From assembly GCF_024496245.1 (NCBI RefSeq), contig NZ_CP101740.1, forward strand, positions 1,549,501 to 1,613,500: 64,000 nt of DNA, given 5' to 3'. The first letter of the stretch is position 1. The number at the start of each line of letters is the position of its first letter. Shown one piece after another: positions 25,861-35,301 of this stretch. Position numbers and translations under genes: made by a program. This stretch comes from Sphingomonas qomolangmaensis (lineage in GTDB: Bacteria > Pseudomonadota > Alphaproteobacteria > Sphingomonadales > Sphingomonadaceae). Under the pieces are notes generated by a model that saw nothing but the letters and a program-made list of their open reading frames with translations, made no database searches and was not told the origin of the DNA.

Positions 25861-27264
25861 ATGGTTCGCAAATTTGCTTTTCTCGCCGCGGTCGCCGCGC
25901 CGCTGATGCTGGTGCTGCCGGCACCCGCCCTCACCCAGGCGCAGACCCCCGCCCCATGGCGTGACATCACGCCGCGCCCCGGGCTGGCGGGCTGGCGGAC
26001 GACGGGCGGCAACGCGACCTATGGTTTCGAGAACGGCGAACTGGTCGGCCGAGCCGCTCCCGGCAAGACCAACAGCTGGCTCGTGTCGGACGCGCAATAT
26101 GCCGACTATATCATGGAGTTCGAGGCCAAGACCGATCCGGCACTCAATTCGGGCGTGATGGTGCGCGGGCAGAGCCGGCCCGATTATCGCGGCGGCGTGG
26201 TCCATGGCTATCAGGCCGAGATCGATCCTTCGAAACGGGGGTGGAGCGGCGGCCTTTACGACGAGCAGCGCCGCCAGTGGCTGTATACGCTCGGTCGCAA
26301 CGACGCCGCGCGCGCCACGTTCCGTTCGGGGGATTGGAATCATTACCGGATCGAGGCGATCGGCAATCGTCTGCGCACCTGGGTGAACGGCGTGCCGGCG
26401 GCCGATGTCGTGGACGATGTCGACGCGCGCGGCTTCATCGCGTTCCAGGTCCACGCCATCCCGGATGCCGAGGCGGCGCGGCGTCCCGAAGCGCGCTTCC
26501 GCAACGTTCGGATCATCACCGATTCACCCGCCCGCCACGCCTTGCCCGCGACAGGGCTCGAGCAGCAAGGGTGGCTGACCAATCGGCTGTCGCAAGGCGA
26601 GCGAGACGCAGGATGGAAGCTGTTGTGGGACGGCAGCAGCAGCAATGGCTGGCGCAGTGCCAAGGCAGCGAGCTTCCCGAAAAAGGGGTGGTCGGTCGCC
26701 GGCGGCTTGCTCACGGTCGAGAGTGCCAGCGGTCTCGAATCCACCAACGGCGGCGACATCGTCACCACGCGCGATTACCGCGATTTCGAACTGTCGATCG
26801 ATTTCCGGCTGACCCCGGGTGCCAACAGCGGCATCAAATATTTCGTCGATCCGACCCTGTTGAAGGGCGACGGTTCGGCGATCGGGCTCGAATACCAGCT
26901 GCTCGACGATGCGCGGCATCCCGATGCCAAGATGGGCCGCGATGGCAACCGCACGGTCGGCTCGCTCTATGACCTGATCACCGCGCGCAACCTGAACGAC
27001 CCCGATAGTCCCGGGAAGCGCGTCAATCCGCCGGGCGAATGGAACCGGGCCGTCATCGTCGTCCGCGGTAGCCATGTCGAGCATTGGCTGAACGGGTTCA
27101 AGGTGGTCGAATATGAACGCGGGTCGCCCGAGTTCCGGGCGCTGGTCGCGCAAAGCAAATATGCGAAATGGCCCGGGTTCGGTGAATGGGAACAGGGCCC
27201 GATCCTGTTGCAGGATCACGGCAACCGGGTCGATTTCCGCTCGATCAAACTGCGCGAACTATGA
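25861..27264 (+). CDS. Secreted two-domain DUF1080 (3-keto-disaccharide hydrolase-like) protein
   Basis: A 467-residue protein with the signal peptide MVRKFAFLAAVAAPLMLVLPAPALTQAQ and two concanavalin-like DUF1080 domains, about residues 33-220 and 255-467. Each has the family theme of an NSGVMVRGQ- or NSGIKYFVD-type strand followed by a YQAE- or EYQLLDD-type block, WNHYRIEAIGN or WNRAVIVVRG, and a closing FRNVRI or FRSIKLREL. DUF1080 proteins are linked to hydrolysis of 3-keto-glycosides made by sugar oxidoreductases, matching the Gfo/Idh/MocA genes that follow. GAGGGAG precedes ATG 25861. It is the first gene of the operon. Confidence 0.88.
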   Translation: MVRKFAFLAAVAAPLMLVLPAPALTQAQTPAPWRDITPRPGLAGWRTTGGNATYGFENGELVGRAAPGKTNSWLVSDAQYADYIMEFEAKTDPALNSGVMVRGQSRPDYRGGVVHGYQAEIDPSKRGWSGGLYDEQRRQWLYTLGRNDAARATFRSGDWNHYRIEAIGNRLRTWVNGVPAADVVDDVDARGFIAFQVHAIPDAEAARRPEARFRNVRIITDSPARHALPATGLEQQGWLTNRLSQGERDAGWKLLWDGSSSNGWRSAKAASFPKKGWSVAGGLLTVESASGLESTNGGDIVTTRDYRDFELSIDFRLTPGANSGIKYFVDPTLLKGDGSAIGLEYQLLDDARHPDAKMGRDGNRTVGSLYDLITARNLNDPDSPGKRVNPPGEWNRAVIVVRGSHVEHWLNGFKVVEYERGSPEFRALVAQSKYAKWPGFGEWEQGPILLQDHGNRVDFRSIKLREL

Positions 27265-27281
27265 ACAAGGGGGCAGGACCT

Positions 27282-28592
27282 ATGGACCGTCGAACGATGA
27301 TAAAGGGCGCGGGGGCAACGCTGGGCGTGGCGATGAGCGCGCGTAGCTATGCGCAGATCAAGGGTGCGAACGATCGCCTGCGGGTAGCGGTGATCGGCTT
27401 GAACGGCCGCGGCCAGGCGCATTTGAGCGCCTTTACCAAGTTGCCGAACGTCGCGGTCACGCATCTGGTCGACGTCGATTCGCTGGTGCTGGCGAAACGC
27501 GCCGCCGAGTTCACGGGCAAGGGGAATCCCGCCCCCAAGACCGTTGCCGATTATCGCCGCCTGCTCGACGGCAAGGACGTCGACATCGTGACCGTCGCCA
27601 CCCCCGACCATTCGCATGCCAAGCTCGGCATCGATGCGATGAACGCCGGGCGCCACGTGTATCTCGAAAAGCCGATCGGTATCGCGCCCGCCGAGGGCGA
27701 AGCGCTGATCGCGGCGCAGCGGCGGACCGGACGCCAGCTGCAGGTCGGCAACCAGCAACGCTCGAGCCCCGAAACGCGGCAGCTCGGCCAAATGATCGCG
27801 GCAGGCGAGCTTGGCGATATCTTCGAGGCGCAGACATGGTACGCCAACAGCCGCAAGTCGATCGGCAAGGGACAGGAGGTAGCGCCCCCCGCCAACCTCG
27901 ACTGGGATCTTTGGCAAGCGCCGCGCCCGCGCGGGCCATATCGCTCCAATGTGGTGCACTATAACTGGCACTGGTTCTGGAAATACGGCACCGGCGAAAT
28001 CTGCAACAATGCGATGCACGAAATCGATGTGGCGCGGTGGCTGATGGGGCTCACATACCCCAAATCGGTGTCGGCGCGCGGGTCGCGGCAATTCTATCGC
28101 GACGACGACTGGGAGATGTACGACACGCTCGCGCTCGACCTGGCCTATGACGATGGCCGCACCATCCGCTGGGACGGCAACAGCTGCAACGGCATGGAGC
28201 GCTATGGCCGCGGCCGCGGCGTATTGCTGCTCGGGACCAAAGGGTCGGCGGTCGTCGATCGCAACGGCTTCGAGCTGTACGACCTGGGCGGCAAGAAGCT
28301 GCGCGAGGTCAAGGCGGCCGCCAGTTCGGAGACTACCGGAACCGTCGGCGAGGGCGCCCTCGACGTCTATCACGCCGGCAATTTCGTCGACGTCATCCGC
28401 GGCAAGGCCAGCGCGCTCGCATCACCGATCAGCGAGGGGCACATCAGCACGACCCTCTGTCACCTCGGCAACATCGCCTATCGGACCGACGCGACGCTCA
28501 CCGTCGATCCCGCGACGGGCAAGCCGGCCGGCGCTGAGGCGATGAAGCTGTGGTCGGTCGACTATGAACCCGGCTGGGAGATCAGGGCCTGA
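27282..28592 (+). CDS. Tat-exported Gfo/Idh/MocA family oxidoreductase (first of three)
   Basis: A NAD(P)-dependent sugar oxidoreductase of 436 residues. The leader MDRRTMIKGAGATLGVAM is Tat-like, implying export with its cofactor. The Rossmann motif is VIGLNGRGQAHL, the substrate-domain lysine block is YLEKPIGI, and a His-rich block reads NAMHEIDVARWLMG. ATG 27282 has AAGGGGG at good spacing. An in-frame ATG at 27261 overlaps the DUF1080 stop but has no ribosome site. It may oxidise a sugar at C3, giving the keto form for the DUF1080 protein; substrate and direction are inferred. Confidence 0.9.
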   Translation: MDRRTMIKGAGATLGVAMSARSYAQIKGANDRLRVAVIGLNGRGQAHLSAFTKLPNVAVTHLVDVDSLVLAKRAAEFTGKGNPAPKTVADYRRLLDGKDVDIVTVATPDHSHAKLGIDAMNAGRHVYLEKPIGIAPAEGEALIAAQRRTGRQLQVGNQQRSSPETRQLGQMIAAGELGDIFEAQTWYANSRKSIGKGQEVAPPANLDWDLWQAPRPRGPYRSNVVHYNWHWFWKYGTGEICNNAMHEIDVARWLMGLTYPKSVSARGSRQFYRDDDWEMYDTLALDLAYDDGRTIRWDGNSCNGMERYGRGRGVLLLGTKGSAVVDRNGFELYDLGGKKLREVKAAASSETTGTVGEGALDVYHAGNFVDVIRGKASALASPISEGHISTTLCHLGNIAYRTDATLTVDPATGKPAGAEAMKLWSVDYEPGWEIRA

Positions 28593-28633
28593 CCGTCGCC
28601 GCGATCGAGACCCATGTCGAGCGGTTCGTCGCG

Positions 28634-29461
28634 ATGGGCACGCGGATCGAAATCCACGCGTTCGGCGCGGCGGACGACGATGCGTTGTTCGCGGCGCGCC
28701 GGGCGATCGAGGCGGTCGACGACGCGCTCACGATCCACCGGCCGTCGCCGACGACGGCGCTGAATGCGGGTTTGATGGCGGGCGAAATCGCGGTCGTCAC
28801 CGATCGCGTGCTGCTGGACGCGTTGGTCGAGATCGAAACCGCTTATGCGCTGACCCATGGCCTGTTCGATCCCGCCGCCGACGCTTCGAAACGATCGGCG
28901 GGGTGGGACGCGATCTCGTTCGACCCCGCCACCGCGCGCGTTTCGGCATCGCGCCCCGTGGCGCTCGATTTCGGCGGGTTCGGCAAGGGGTTCGCGCTCG
29001 ATCGCGCTGGTGCGGTGTTGCGCGAAGCGGGAATTGTATCTGCCCTGCTATCGGCGGGCGAAAGTTCGATCGCGGTGATCGGCGAGCATCCGCTCGGCGG
29101 GGCGTGGCCGATCACGGTACCCCATCCGACGAAACCGGGCGACATGCTCGTCGAGCTGGAACTCACCAACGAGGCGCTTTCGATCTCCTCGACGATCGGC
29201 GCTGGCGTCGCGGCACCCGAGCGTGCAGCGATGATCCGTCCCATCGACGGCGCCATTATCACCAACGACCGCACCACGGTTGCAATCGAACCGACCGGCG
29301 CGCGTGCCGAGATGATGAGTACTGCCTTGCTCGTCGCCGATGGCGACCATGCCACCCGGCTGCTGACCGACCCGTTCGCGCGCCGCTTCCTATTCGATTT
29401 CGCCCATGAAGCGGCGATGCCCGCTTACCCAGCCAGGATGCCTTTCGATGAACGATTATGA
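28634..29461 (+). CDS. ApbE-like FAD:protein FMN transferase, possibly divergent
   Basis: A 275-residue ApbE-fold protein with the opening MGTRIEIHAFG, the block LDFGGFGKGFALDRAGAVL, the Gly/Ser block LLSAGESSIAVIGEHP and the C-terminal NEALSISSTIGAG and GARAEMMSTALLVA. ApbE attaches FMN to Thr/Ser of target proteins. It has no lipoprotein leader, unlike most ApbE. The N-terminus is odd: the conserved strand just before MGT is encoded (ETHVERFVAMGT), but no ATG, GTG or TTG lies before 28634 in this frame. Only CTG 28574 or 28589, or ATG 28634, are available. The flavinylation target is not obvious in the operon. Confidence 0.72.
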   Translation: MGTRIEIHAFGAADDDALFAARRAIEAVDDALTIHRPSPTTALNAGLMAGEIAVVTDRVLLDALVEIETAYALTHGLFDPAADASKRSAGWDAISFDPATARVSASRPVALDFGGFGKGFALDRAGAVLREAGIVSALLSAGESSIAVIGEHPLGGAWPITVPHPTKPGDMLVELELTNEALSISSTIGAGVAAPERAAMIRPIDGAIITNDRTTVAIEPTGARAEMMSTALLVADGDHATRLLTDPFARRFLFDFAHEAAMPAYPARMPFDERL

Positions 29462-30713
29462 TTTCGACCAGACGCGGCGATCCTTCATCGATCGCGTGCT
29501 CAAGGCCACGGCGTTTGCCGGCGTCGCCAGCGCGGCGCCCTGGGCGGCGGCGGCAGCGGGCACCGAGCAGGTTGCGGTCGGTGATCGCGTGCGCCTGGGC
29601 GTCATCGGCACCGGCGATCGCGGCCGCGCGCTGATCCAGAATATCGCCAAGACGCGCAACTGTACCGTCGCGGCGATCTGCGACAATTATGCCCCCAATC
29701 TTGCGAAGGGCCGGGCGTTGGTCGGCTCGGGCGTACGCGCCTTTTCCGATTATCGCGCGATGCTCGATGCCCGCGGTCTGGACGCGCTGGTGATCGCGAC
29801 GCCGCTTCACCTGCATGCGCGCCCCGCCGCCGACGGCTTTGCCGCCGGGCTGCACGTCTGGTGCGAAAAGGCGATGGCCCGCACGATCGAGGATTGCGGC
29901 GCGATGGTGAAGCAGGCGCAAGGCAGCGGAAAGATCCTGCAGATCGGCCATCAGCGCATGTTCCATCCAACCTATCTGAACGCGCTGAAGCGGGTGAAGG
30001 CGGGAGAGATCGGCACGGTTACCCAGATCCGCGCGAGCTGGCATCGCAACAATAGCTGGCGCCGCGCGGTCCCGGCCGGCGCCAGCGATCGCCAGATCAA
30101 CTGGCGTCTGTATCGCGACAGTTCGGCTGGACTGATGACCGAGCTCGCCACGCACCAGATACAGGTCGGCAACTGGTTCCTAGATGGCGTACCGACCCGC
30201 GTGATCGGATCGGGCAGCATCTGCTTTTGGAAAGATGGCCGCGAGGTTTATGACCATGTCGCGCTCATCTACGAATATGCCGGCGGTCGAAAACTGATCT
30301 ACACGTCGTTGCTCAACAACGCCCGCTATGGCTGCGAGGAGCAGATCCAGGGCAGCACGGGTACGATCGAGCCCGAACTCGGCCGCATCTTCAGGGAAGT
30401 ACCGCCCAAGACGTTGGCGCTGCAACGCATGCAGGCCGATGTGAAGCGCGGCCAAAAGCGCGCAATCCCGATCGGCGGCGCCACATGGTTCCCCGAATTG
30501 CCGGTAACGACGCCCGGCGAGTCGCTCGGTTGGGGCGAATATAGCGAAACGATGCTGCAATTCGAAGGCTTTGGCGAAGCAGTGCGCTCGGGCAAGCCGC
30601 TACCCGGGCTGTTGTCGCAGGCATATCATGCCAGCGTCGCCTCGCTGATCGGCGAACAGGCGATGGATAGCGGCGAAGCGGTGAAGTGGCCGACGTCGCT
30701 CGTTGCCGTCTGA
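29448..30713 (+). CDS. Tat-exported Gfo/Idh/MocA family oxidoreductase (second of three)
   Basis: A 421-residue protein starting at ATG 29448 and overlapping the ApbE-like gene by 14 bases. The leader has QTRRSFIDRVLKATAF, a good Tat motif. The nucleotide fold is LGVIGTGDRGRALI, the lysine block reads WCEKAMARTIEDC, and GLMTELATHQIQVGNWFL carries the usual catalytic His region. The substrate may be a keto or cyclic sugar derivative. It differs clearly from the first paralogue in loops and C-terminus, so this is not a recent duplication. Co-transcription with both neighbours is strongly supported by spacing. Confidence 0.9.
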   Translation: MNDYDFDQTRRSFIDRVLKATAFAGVASAAPWAAAAAGTEQVAVGDRVRLGVIGTGDRGRALIQNIAKTRNCTVAAICDNYAPNLAKGRALVGSGVRAFSDYRAMLDARGLDALVIATPLHLHARPAADGFAAGLHVWCEKAMARTIEDCGAMVKQAQGSGKILQIGHQRMFHPTYLNALKRVKAGEIGTVTQIRASWHRNNSWRRAVPAGASDRQINWRLYRDSSAGLMTELATHQIQVGNWFLDGVPTRVIGSGSICFWKDGREVYDHVALIYEYAGGRKLIYTSLLNNARYGCEEQIQGSTGTIEPELGRIFREVPPKTLALQRMQADVKRGQKRAIPIGGATWFPELPVTTPGESLGWGEYSETMLQFEGFGEAVRSGKPLPGLLSQAYHASVASLIGEQAMDSGEAVKWPTSLVAV

Positions 30714-30725
30714 GGAGAAAGAACC

Positions 30726-31904
30726 GTGACCGACACGAACCGCCGCGCGCTTCTGGGCATCGGATTGACTGCGGGGCTTGCGGGTTTCGCCGCCGATGCG
30801 CTGGCGCAATCGACCACGCGGGGCGATGTCCCGACCGAAGGCGCAAAGGCACAACCGGCGCCCGAAGCCCGGTATCGCGTGCCCTTCGCGGTGATCGGGC
30901 TCGACCATAACCACATCTATGGCATCACCGACGCGGTCATCCGCGGCGGCGGTGTGCTCACTGCGTTCCACGCCACCGATCCCCGGCAAATCGCGATGTT
31001 TCAAAAGCGCTTCCCCGGCGTAGCGCTGGCGCGTGCGGAGGACGAGATACTCGCCAACAAGGCGATCAAGCTGGTGTGCAGCGCGGCCATCCCGGTGCTG
31101 CGCGCACCGCTCGGCATCCGCGTGATGCGGGCGGGAAAGGACTATCTCAGCGACAAGGCGGCCGTCGTAACGCTGCAACAACTCGCCGATGTGCGCCGCA
31201 CGATCGAGGAGACCGGCCGCAAATACGCGATCATGTATTCCGAACGGCTCGAAGTGCCGGCGGCGGTGATGGCCGGCCAGCTGGTGCATGACGGTGCGAT
31301 CGGCAAGGTGATCCAGACCATCAATCTCGCGCCGCACCGCTTGGCCGCGGCATCGCGCCCCGACTGGTTCTGGGACCCGGCGCGCAACGGCGGCATCCTG
31401 ACCGACGTCGGCAGCCACCAAGCCGACCAGTTCGTGTATCTGACGGGGAGCAAAAAGGCGCAGGTGCTCGCGTCGCAGACCGGCAATTTCGCCAATCCGC
31501 AGCACCCGGGGTTCGACGATTTCGGCGATATGATGATCACCGGCGACGGCGGCACCGGCTATGTGCGGGTGGACTGGTTCACACCCGACGGGCTGTCGAC
31601 GTGGGGTGACGGCCGGCTCTTCATCCTGGGCACCGAAGGCTATATCGAACTGCGCAAATATGTCGATATCGCGGGGCGTCCGGGCGGCAACCACCTGTTC
31701 ATCGCCGACAGGAAGGGGACGCGCTATATCGACTGCTCGAACGTACCCCTCCCCTTCGGTCCGCAGTTCGTCAACGACCTGGTCGAGCGAACCTCGGTCG
31801 CACAGGATCAGGAGGGTGCGCTACTCGCCGCCGAACTGGTGCTGACGGCGACGGCGCACGCGACGCAGGCCCGGCCGCCGGCGCCTTCCCAAGCGATAGA
31901 ATGA
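30726..31904 (+). CDS. Exported Gfo/Idh/MocA family oxidoreductase (third of three)
   Basis: A 392-residue protein starting at GTG 30726 with GAGGAGAAAG upstream. The leader TDTNRRALLGIGLTAGLAGF has RR and a hydrophobic core (Tat-like). The cofactor region is atypical: FAVIGLDHNHIYGITDAV has histidines where the Gly-rich loop usually lies. The lysine block is DYLSDKAAVVTL, and GGILTDVGSHQADQFVYL holds the catalytic-type His. This HNH variant occurs in a distinct branch of the family. It ends the operon; an unknown lipoprotein follows 86 bases later. The substrate is unknown. Confidence 0.86.
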   Translation: MTDTNRRALLGIGLTAGLAGFAADALAQSTTRGDVPTEGAKAQPAPEARYRVPFAVIGLDHNHIYGITDAVIRGGGVLTAFHATDPRQIAMFQKRFPGVALARAEDEILANKAIKLVCSAAIPVLRAPLGIRVMRAGKDYLSDKAAVVTLQQLADVRRTIEETGRKYAIMYSERLEVPAAVMAGQLVHDGAIGKVIQTINLAPHRLAAASRPDWFWDPARNGGILTDVGSHQADQFVYLTGSKKAQVLASQTGNFANPQHPGFDDFGDMMITGDGGTGYVRVDWFTPDGLSTWGDGRLFILGTEGYIELRKYVDIAGRPGGNHLFIADRKGTRYIDCSNVPLPFGPQFVNDLVERTSVAQDQEGALLAAELVLTATAHATQARPPAPSQAIE

Positions 31905-31990
31905 CGGCCAGCAAATCTGCGGACGGCTCTCACATGCGGTAGATGTCGCCAGACCGCGATGGACCAGCGTTGATGGATAGGAGATCTCGC

Positions 31991-32638
31991 GTGACGATAT
32001 CGAAGCTTGCGCGCCGGATCGCGCCGATCCTCCTCGGCATCACCTGTCTCGGGGGATGTTCCGCCGAGCCAGATACCGAGCGCGGGATTCCCGGTCCCAA
32101 GTCGGTGGAAGGCGCTGGCCAGGCTCAGCCCCCGCTCGGCAATCGAGCCGCACCCGCTGCGGTAGCGACCCCCGCGCCCGCCGCCCAAGCGCGCCTCGCG
32201 GTGGAGGCCGAGGGTTTACGATGGTTCCTGCAACCCAGCGGTAGCGCGCGCCCCCTCCCCTTCGGGCGTCGGGAAGACGAGGTACTCGCTTCCTTGGAGC
32301 GGGTACGCGGCCCCGCCGTCAAAGGCACCAACGCCGATTGCGGCGCCGGCCCGGTACAGGTCGCAAGCTGGCCCGACGGGCTCAGCCTCCTCTTCCAGGA
32401 TGGCCGCTTCGCCGGATGGAGCCTGGGAACACGCGGCGTTGGCGGCATCGCGACCGCCGCTGGTATCGGCCCCGGCAGCACCCGTGCCGAGCTAGACGCG
32501 GCCTATAGCGCGACCGTCAGCCAAACCTCGCTCGGAAGCGAGTTCAGCGCTGGCGAGCTGCACGGCGTTCTCGACGGCAATTCAGCCGGAGCGCGCATAA
32601 CCGACATGTGGGCAGGGGTAAGCTGCGTCGCGCGTTAG
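31991..32638 (+). CDS. Hypothetical lipoprotein
   Basis: A 215-residue protein starting at GTG 31991, chosen because AGGAG lies 7 bases upstream and because it gives a clean lipoprotein leader (VTISKLARRIAPILLGITC then LGGC lipobox). The mature part starts with a Pro/Ala-rich linker (about residues 25-70). A globular region follows with ADCGAGPVQVASWPDGLSLLF and DMWAGVSCVAR, whose two cysteines may form a disulphide. I recognise no family. It lies between the Gfo/Idh/MocA operon and a TonB receptor, on the same strand as both. Confidence 0.7.
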   Translation: MTISKLARRIAPILLGITCLGGCSAEPDTERGIPGPKSVEGAGQAQPPLGNRAAPAAVATPAPAAQARLAVEAEGLRWFLQPSGSARPLPFGRREDEVLASLERVRGPAVKGTNADCGAGPVQVASWPDGLSLLFQDGRFAGWSLGTRGVGGIATAAGIGPGSTRAELDAAYSATVSQTSLGSEFSAGELHGVLDGNSAGARITDMWAGVSCVAR

Positions 32639-32751
32639 GCGATGCATCTGGTGCCTCATTTGCCGGCGTAACCAAAATGCCTTCGGCGTTTCATCAATAG
32701 GTCGTGAACCACCCCTAGTGGCGCCAGCTCACAGTCAGGGGGAAATTGGTG

Positions 32752-35301
32752 ATGGGCGTCTCGGCGATAAAGATTTGCATGCAGCTGGCCGTGTCTGGGT
32801 TGGCGCTGAATGCCGCATGGCTGCACGGTGCGCAGGCGCAGACGATGGAGGCGCAGCCCGTAGCGAATGCTCCTGTCGAAGCAGCGCAGACCGCCGAAGA
32901 AGAAGACGCGGTCGAATCCGACATCATCGTGACCGGTGCGGCGCGTGCGCAGCGCCGCTTCGACGTCTCCTACGCCGTCAATTCGCTGTCACAGGACGAA
33001 ATCCAACGGATAGCGCCGAAAAACTTCGCCGAGCTGCTCGGCACCGTGCCGGGTATCCAGGTCGAGGCGACCGGCGGCGAGGTGCAGAACATCACGCGCG
33101 TGCGCGGCATCCCCACCGATCGCGGCTACCTCATCTTCCAGCAGGACGGCCTTCCGCTGTACCATGAAATCGACGGTGTCTTCTTCAACTCGGGCGAAGG
33201 CATGCATCGGTTCGATCTGATGACCGAACGCGTCGAAGTCGTTCGTGGCGGTCCGGCGCCTATTTACGCCAGCAGCGCGGCCGCGATCGCCAACAACATC
33301 ACCGTCACCGGCTCCGACGTCCCCCGCGGCAAGGCGCAGGTTACGCTCGGCGATACCGGGCTGTACCGGCTCGACCTGATGCAATCGGGGCCGATCGGCG
33401 AGAATACCTATTTCGCGATCGGCGGGTTCCTGCGCCAGCACGACGGCTACCGCGATTCGGGCTTTCCCAGCGACAAGGGCGGCCAGATCCGCGCCAATCT
33501 GAAGCACGACCTTGCCAATGGCTCGATCAAGGTTTCGGCCATGTACGTGAACGACCACAACATCTTCTATCTGCCGATTCCCGTCGCCGATCCGCGCGAC
33601 CCTTCGGCTTCGCTCGATAGCTTCCTCGACTATCATCGCGGGACGTTGAACTCGCCCGCGCTGCGCGACGTGAACATCAAATATCGCGATGGCGCCGGCG
33701 TGCTGCAGTCGCAGAGCCGCGATCTTGCCGATGGTCGGCATATGCGCTTCTTCAATGCCGGGCTGGATTGGGACGGCGATTTCGGCGGCTGGCTCGTCGC
33801 CGCCAAACTGGGTGTCACCAAGGGCAAGAGCAGCTTCGACGCATTCTATTCGACCACCAATCCGGTCGACGCCAACACCTTTGCCGCACGCTATACCAGC
33901 GCCGCGGGTACGGCCTTCGGCACCGCAGCCAATCCCGTCGCCCGGCTCGGCTATGCGATCGCGGGGACGAATGGCGCAACGGCCTATGATCCCTATGCCG
34001 ATTCGGGTCTGATCCTTTCGGGCCAGTATCGCGCGGTCGAGGCCGACTTCTATTCGAGCCAGGCTGACCTCAGCGTCACCAGGAAGTTCGAAACCGGGTT
34101 CGGCACGCATGATGTGCGCGTTGGTGCCTATGGCTCGGCCTATGGCAACACCAGCTTCATCGCCTATCAGGACATGCTCATCGAATTGCGCGGCCAGCCG
34201 CGCACGATCGACCTGGTGGCCTATTCGGCAACCGGCACGGTGCTCGGATCGGTCACGCAAAATGGCGTGCTGCGCTACACCACCACGCTCAACCAGGGTG
34301 AAGCCGACGGCAAGGTACTGGCGCTGTACGCCAACGACACCTGGGATGTCTTCGACGGCCTGCGCCTCGACGCAGGGATTCGCCAGGAATGGTATGATTA
34401 TCAGGGCTTTGCGCTGCTGTCGGGCAATGCCAATCTGGCCGATCCGACGACGCTGGCCGATGATGCCACGCGCGCCTTTACCGGCGCGAGCGTCGCATCC
34501 GAGCTAAAGCCCAGCGCGACCAACTGGACGGTCGGTATCAATTACGACTTCGGCGCCAATTTCGGCACCTATGGTCGCATTTCGAACCTGGAAGTGCCGC
34601 CGCAGCTCGGCGTGGTGTCGAGCATCAATCCGGCGATCCTCAAGACCCGCGCGCGCCAATATGAAGTCGGCTTGAAGGCAAGCTTCGACATGGCTTCGCT
34701 CTATGTCACGGGCTTCTACACCAAGTTCGATCCGTTCAACGCCTCGTTCGTCGCCTTCAACCCCGAAACGGGCCGCAACGATCAGGTCGTTCCGTTCATC
34801 GGCGAAGCCGTCGCGAAGGGTATCGAGATCGACGGTCGGCTGAAACCCGCGCGCTGGTTCGAGCTGGCAGGCGCGGTGACGGTGGCCGATCCGCAATATC
34901 GCAACCTGGCGAACAATTCGGGTGCCGACCCCAGCGCGGTCAACGGCAACCAGATCATCCGCGAGCCGAAATTCTTCGGCAACATCCGCCCCACCTTCCG
35001 TGTTCCCGTCGGCACCGGGACGCTCGATATCGCGGGTCGGTTCGATTGGCAGGGACGACGCTATGTCGATCTTTTCAACCTTACCGCGCTGCCCGCGTTC
35101 CAAACGCTGGGCGCCAGCGCGTCGCTGACCCTCGATCAATGGCGCTTCCAGGTGGTCGGGGACAATTTGACCAACGCGCGCGGGCTTACCGAGGGCAATC
35201 CGCGTACCGATCAGCTGGGTGGCCAAGGGGCAAGCGACGCCATCTACGGGCGCCCCTTGTTCGGTCGCAACTTCCGCCTCGTCGTCAGCCGGGAATGGTA
35301 G
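32752..35301 (+). CDS. TonB-dependent receptor linked to a GH92 locus
   Basis: A receptor of 849 residues. The start at ATG 32752 has AGGGGGA eight bases upstream; upstream in-frame GTG and TTG codons are less suitable. The signal peptide runs to about LNAAWLHGAQAQ. The plug begins DIIVTGAARAQRRFDVSY, continues INSLSQDEIQ-type residues and TRVRGIPTDRGYLIFQQDG, and reaches ERVEVVRGGPAPIYASSAAAI. The barrel ends NFRLVVSREW, so the last residue is Trp, not Phe, which is acceptable for BAM. It differs in subfamily from the two larger receptors. The next two genes overlap it, so it probably imports the glycans handled by the GH92 enzyme. Confidence 0.9.
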   Translation: MGVSAIKICMQLAVSGLALNAAWLHGAQAQTMEAQPVANAPVEAAQTAEEEDAVESDIIVTGAARAQRRFDVSYAVNSLSQDEIQRIAPKNFAELLGTVPGIQVEATGGEVQNITRVRGIPTDRGYLIFQQDGLPLYHEIDGVFFNSGEGMHRFDLMTERVEVVRGGPAPIYASSAAAIANNITVTGSDVPRGKAQVTLGDTGLYRLDLMQSGPIGENTYFAIGGFLRQHDGYRDSGFPSDKGGQIRANLKHDLANGSIKVSAMYVNDHNIFYLPIPVADPRDPSASLDSFLDYHRGTLNSPALRDVNIKYRDGAGVLQSQSRDLADGRHMRFFNAGLDWDGDFGGWLVAAKLGVTKGKSSFDAFYSTTNPVDANTFAARYTSAAGTAFGTAANPVARLGYAIAGTNGATAYDPYADSGLILSGQYRAVEADFYSSQADLSVTRKFETGFGTHDVRVGAYGSAYGNTSFIAYQDMLIELRGQPRTIDLVAYSATGTVLGSVTQNGVLRYTTTLNQGEADGKVLALYANDTWDVFDGLRLDAGIRQEWYDYQGFALLSGNANLADPTTLADDATRAFTGASVASELKPSATNWTVGINYDFGANFGTYGRISNLEVPPQLGVVSSINPAILKTRARQYEVGLKASFDMASLYVTGFYTKFDPFNASFVAFNPETGRNDQVVPFIGEAVAKGIEIDGRLKPARWFELAGAVTVADPQYRNLANNSGADPSAVNGNQIIREPKFFGNIRPTFRVPVGTGTLDIAGRFDWQGRRYVDLFNLTALPAFQTLGASASLTLDQWRFQVVGDNLTNARGLTEGNPRTDQLGGQGASDAIYGRPLFGRNFRLVVSREW

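Noticed and set aside
27261..28592. Start of the first Gfo/Idh/MocA gene at the ATGA overlap (27261)
   Set aside because: No ribosome site there; ATG 27282 has AAGGGGG and yields the cleaner Tat leader.
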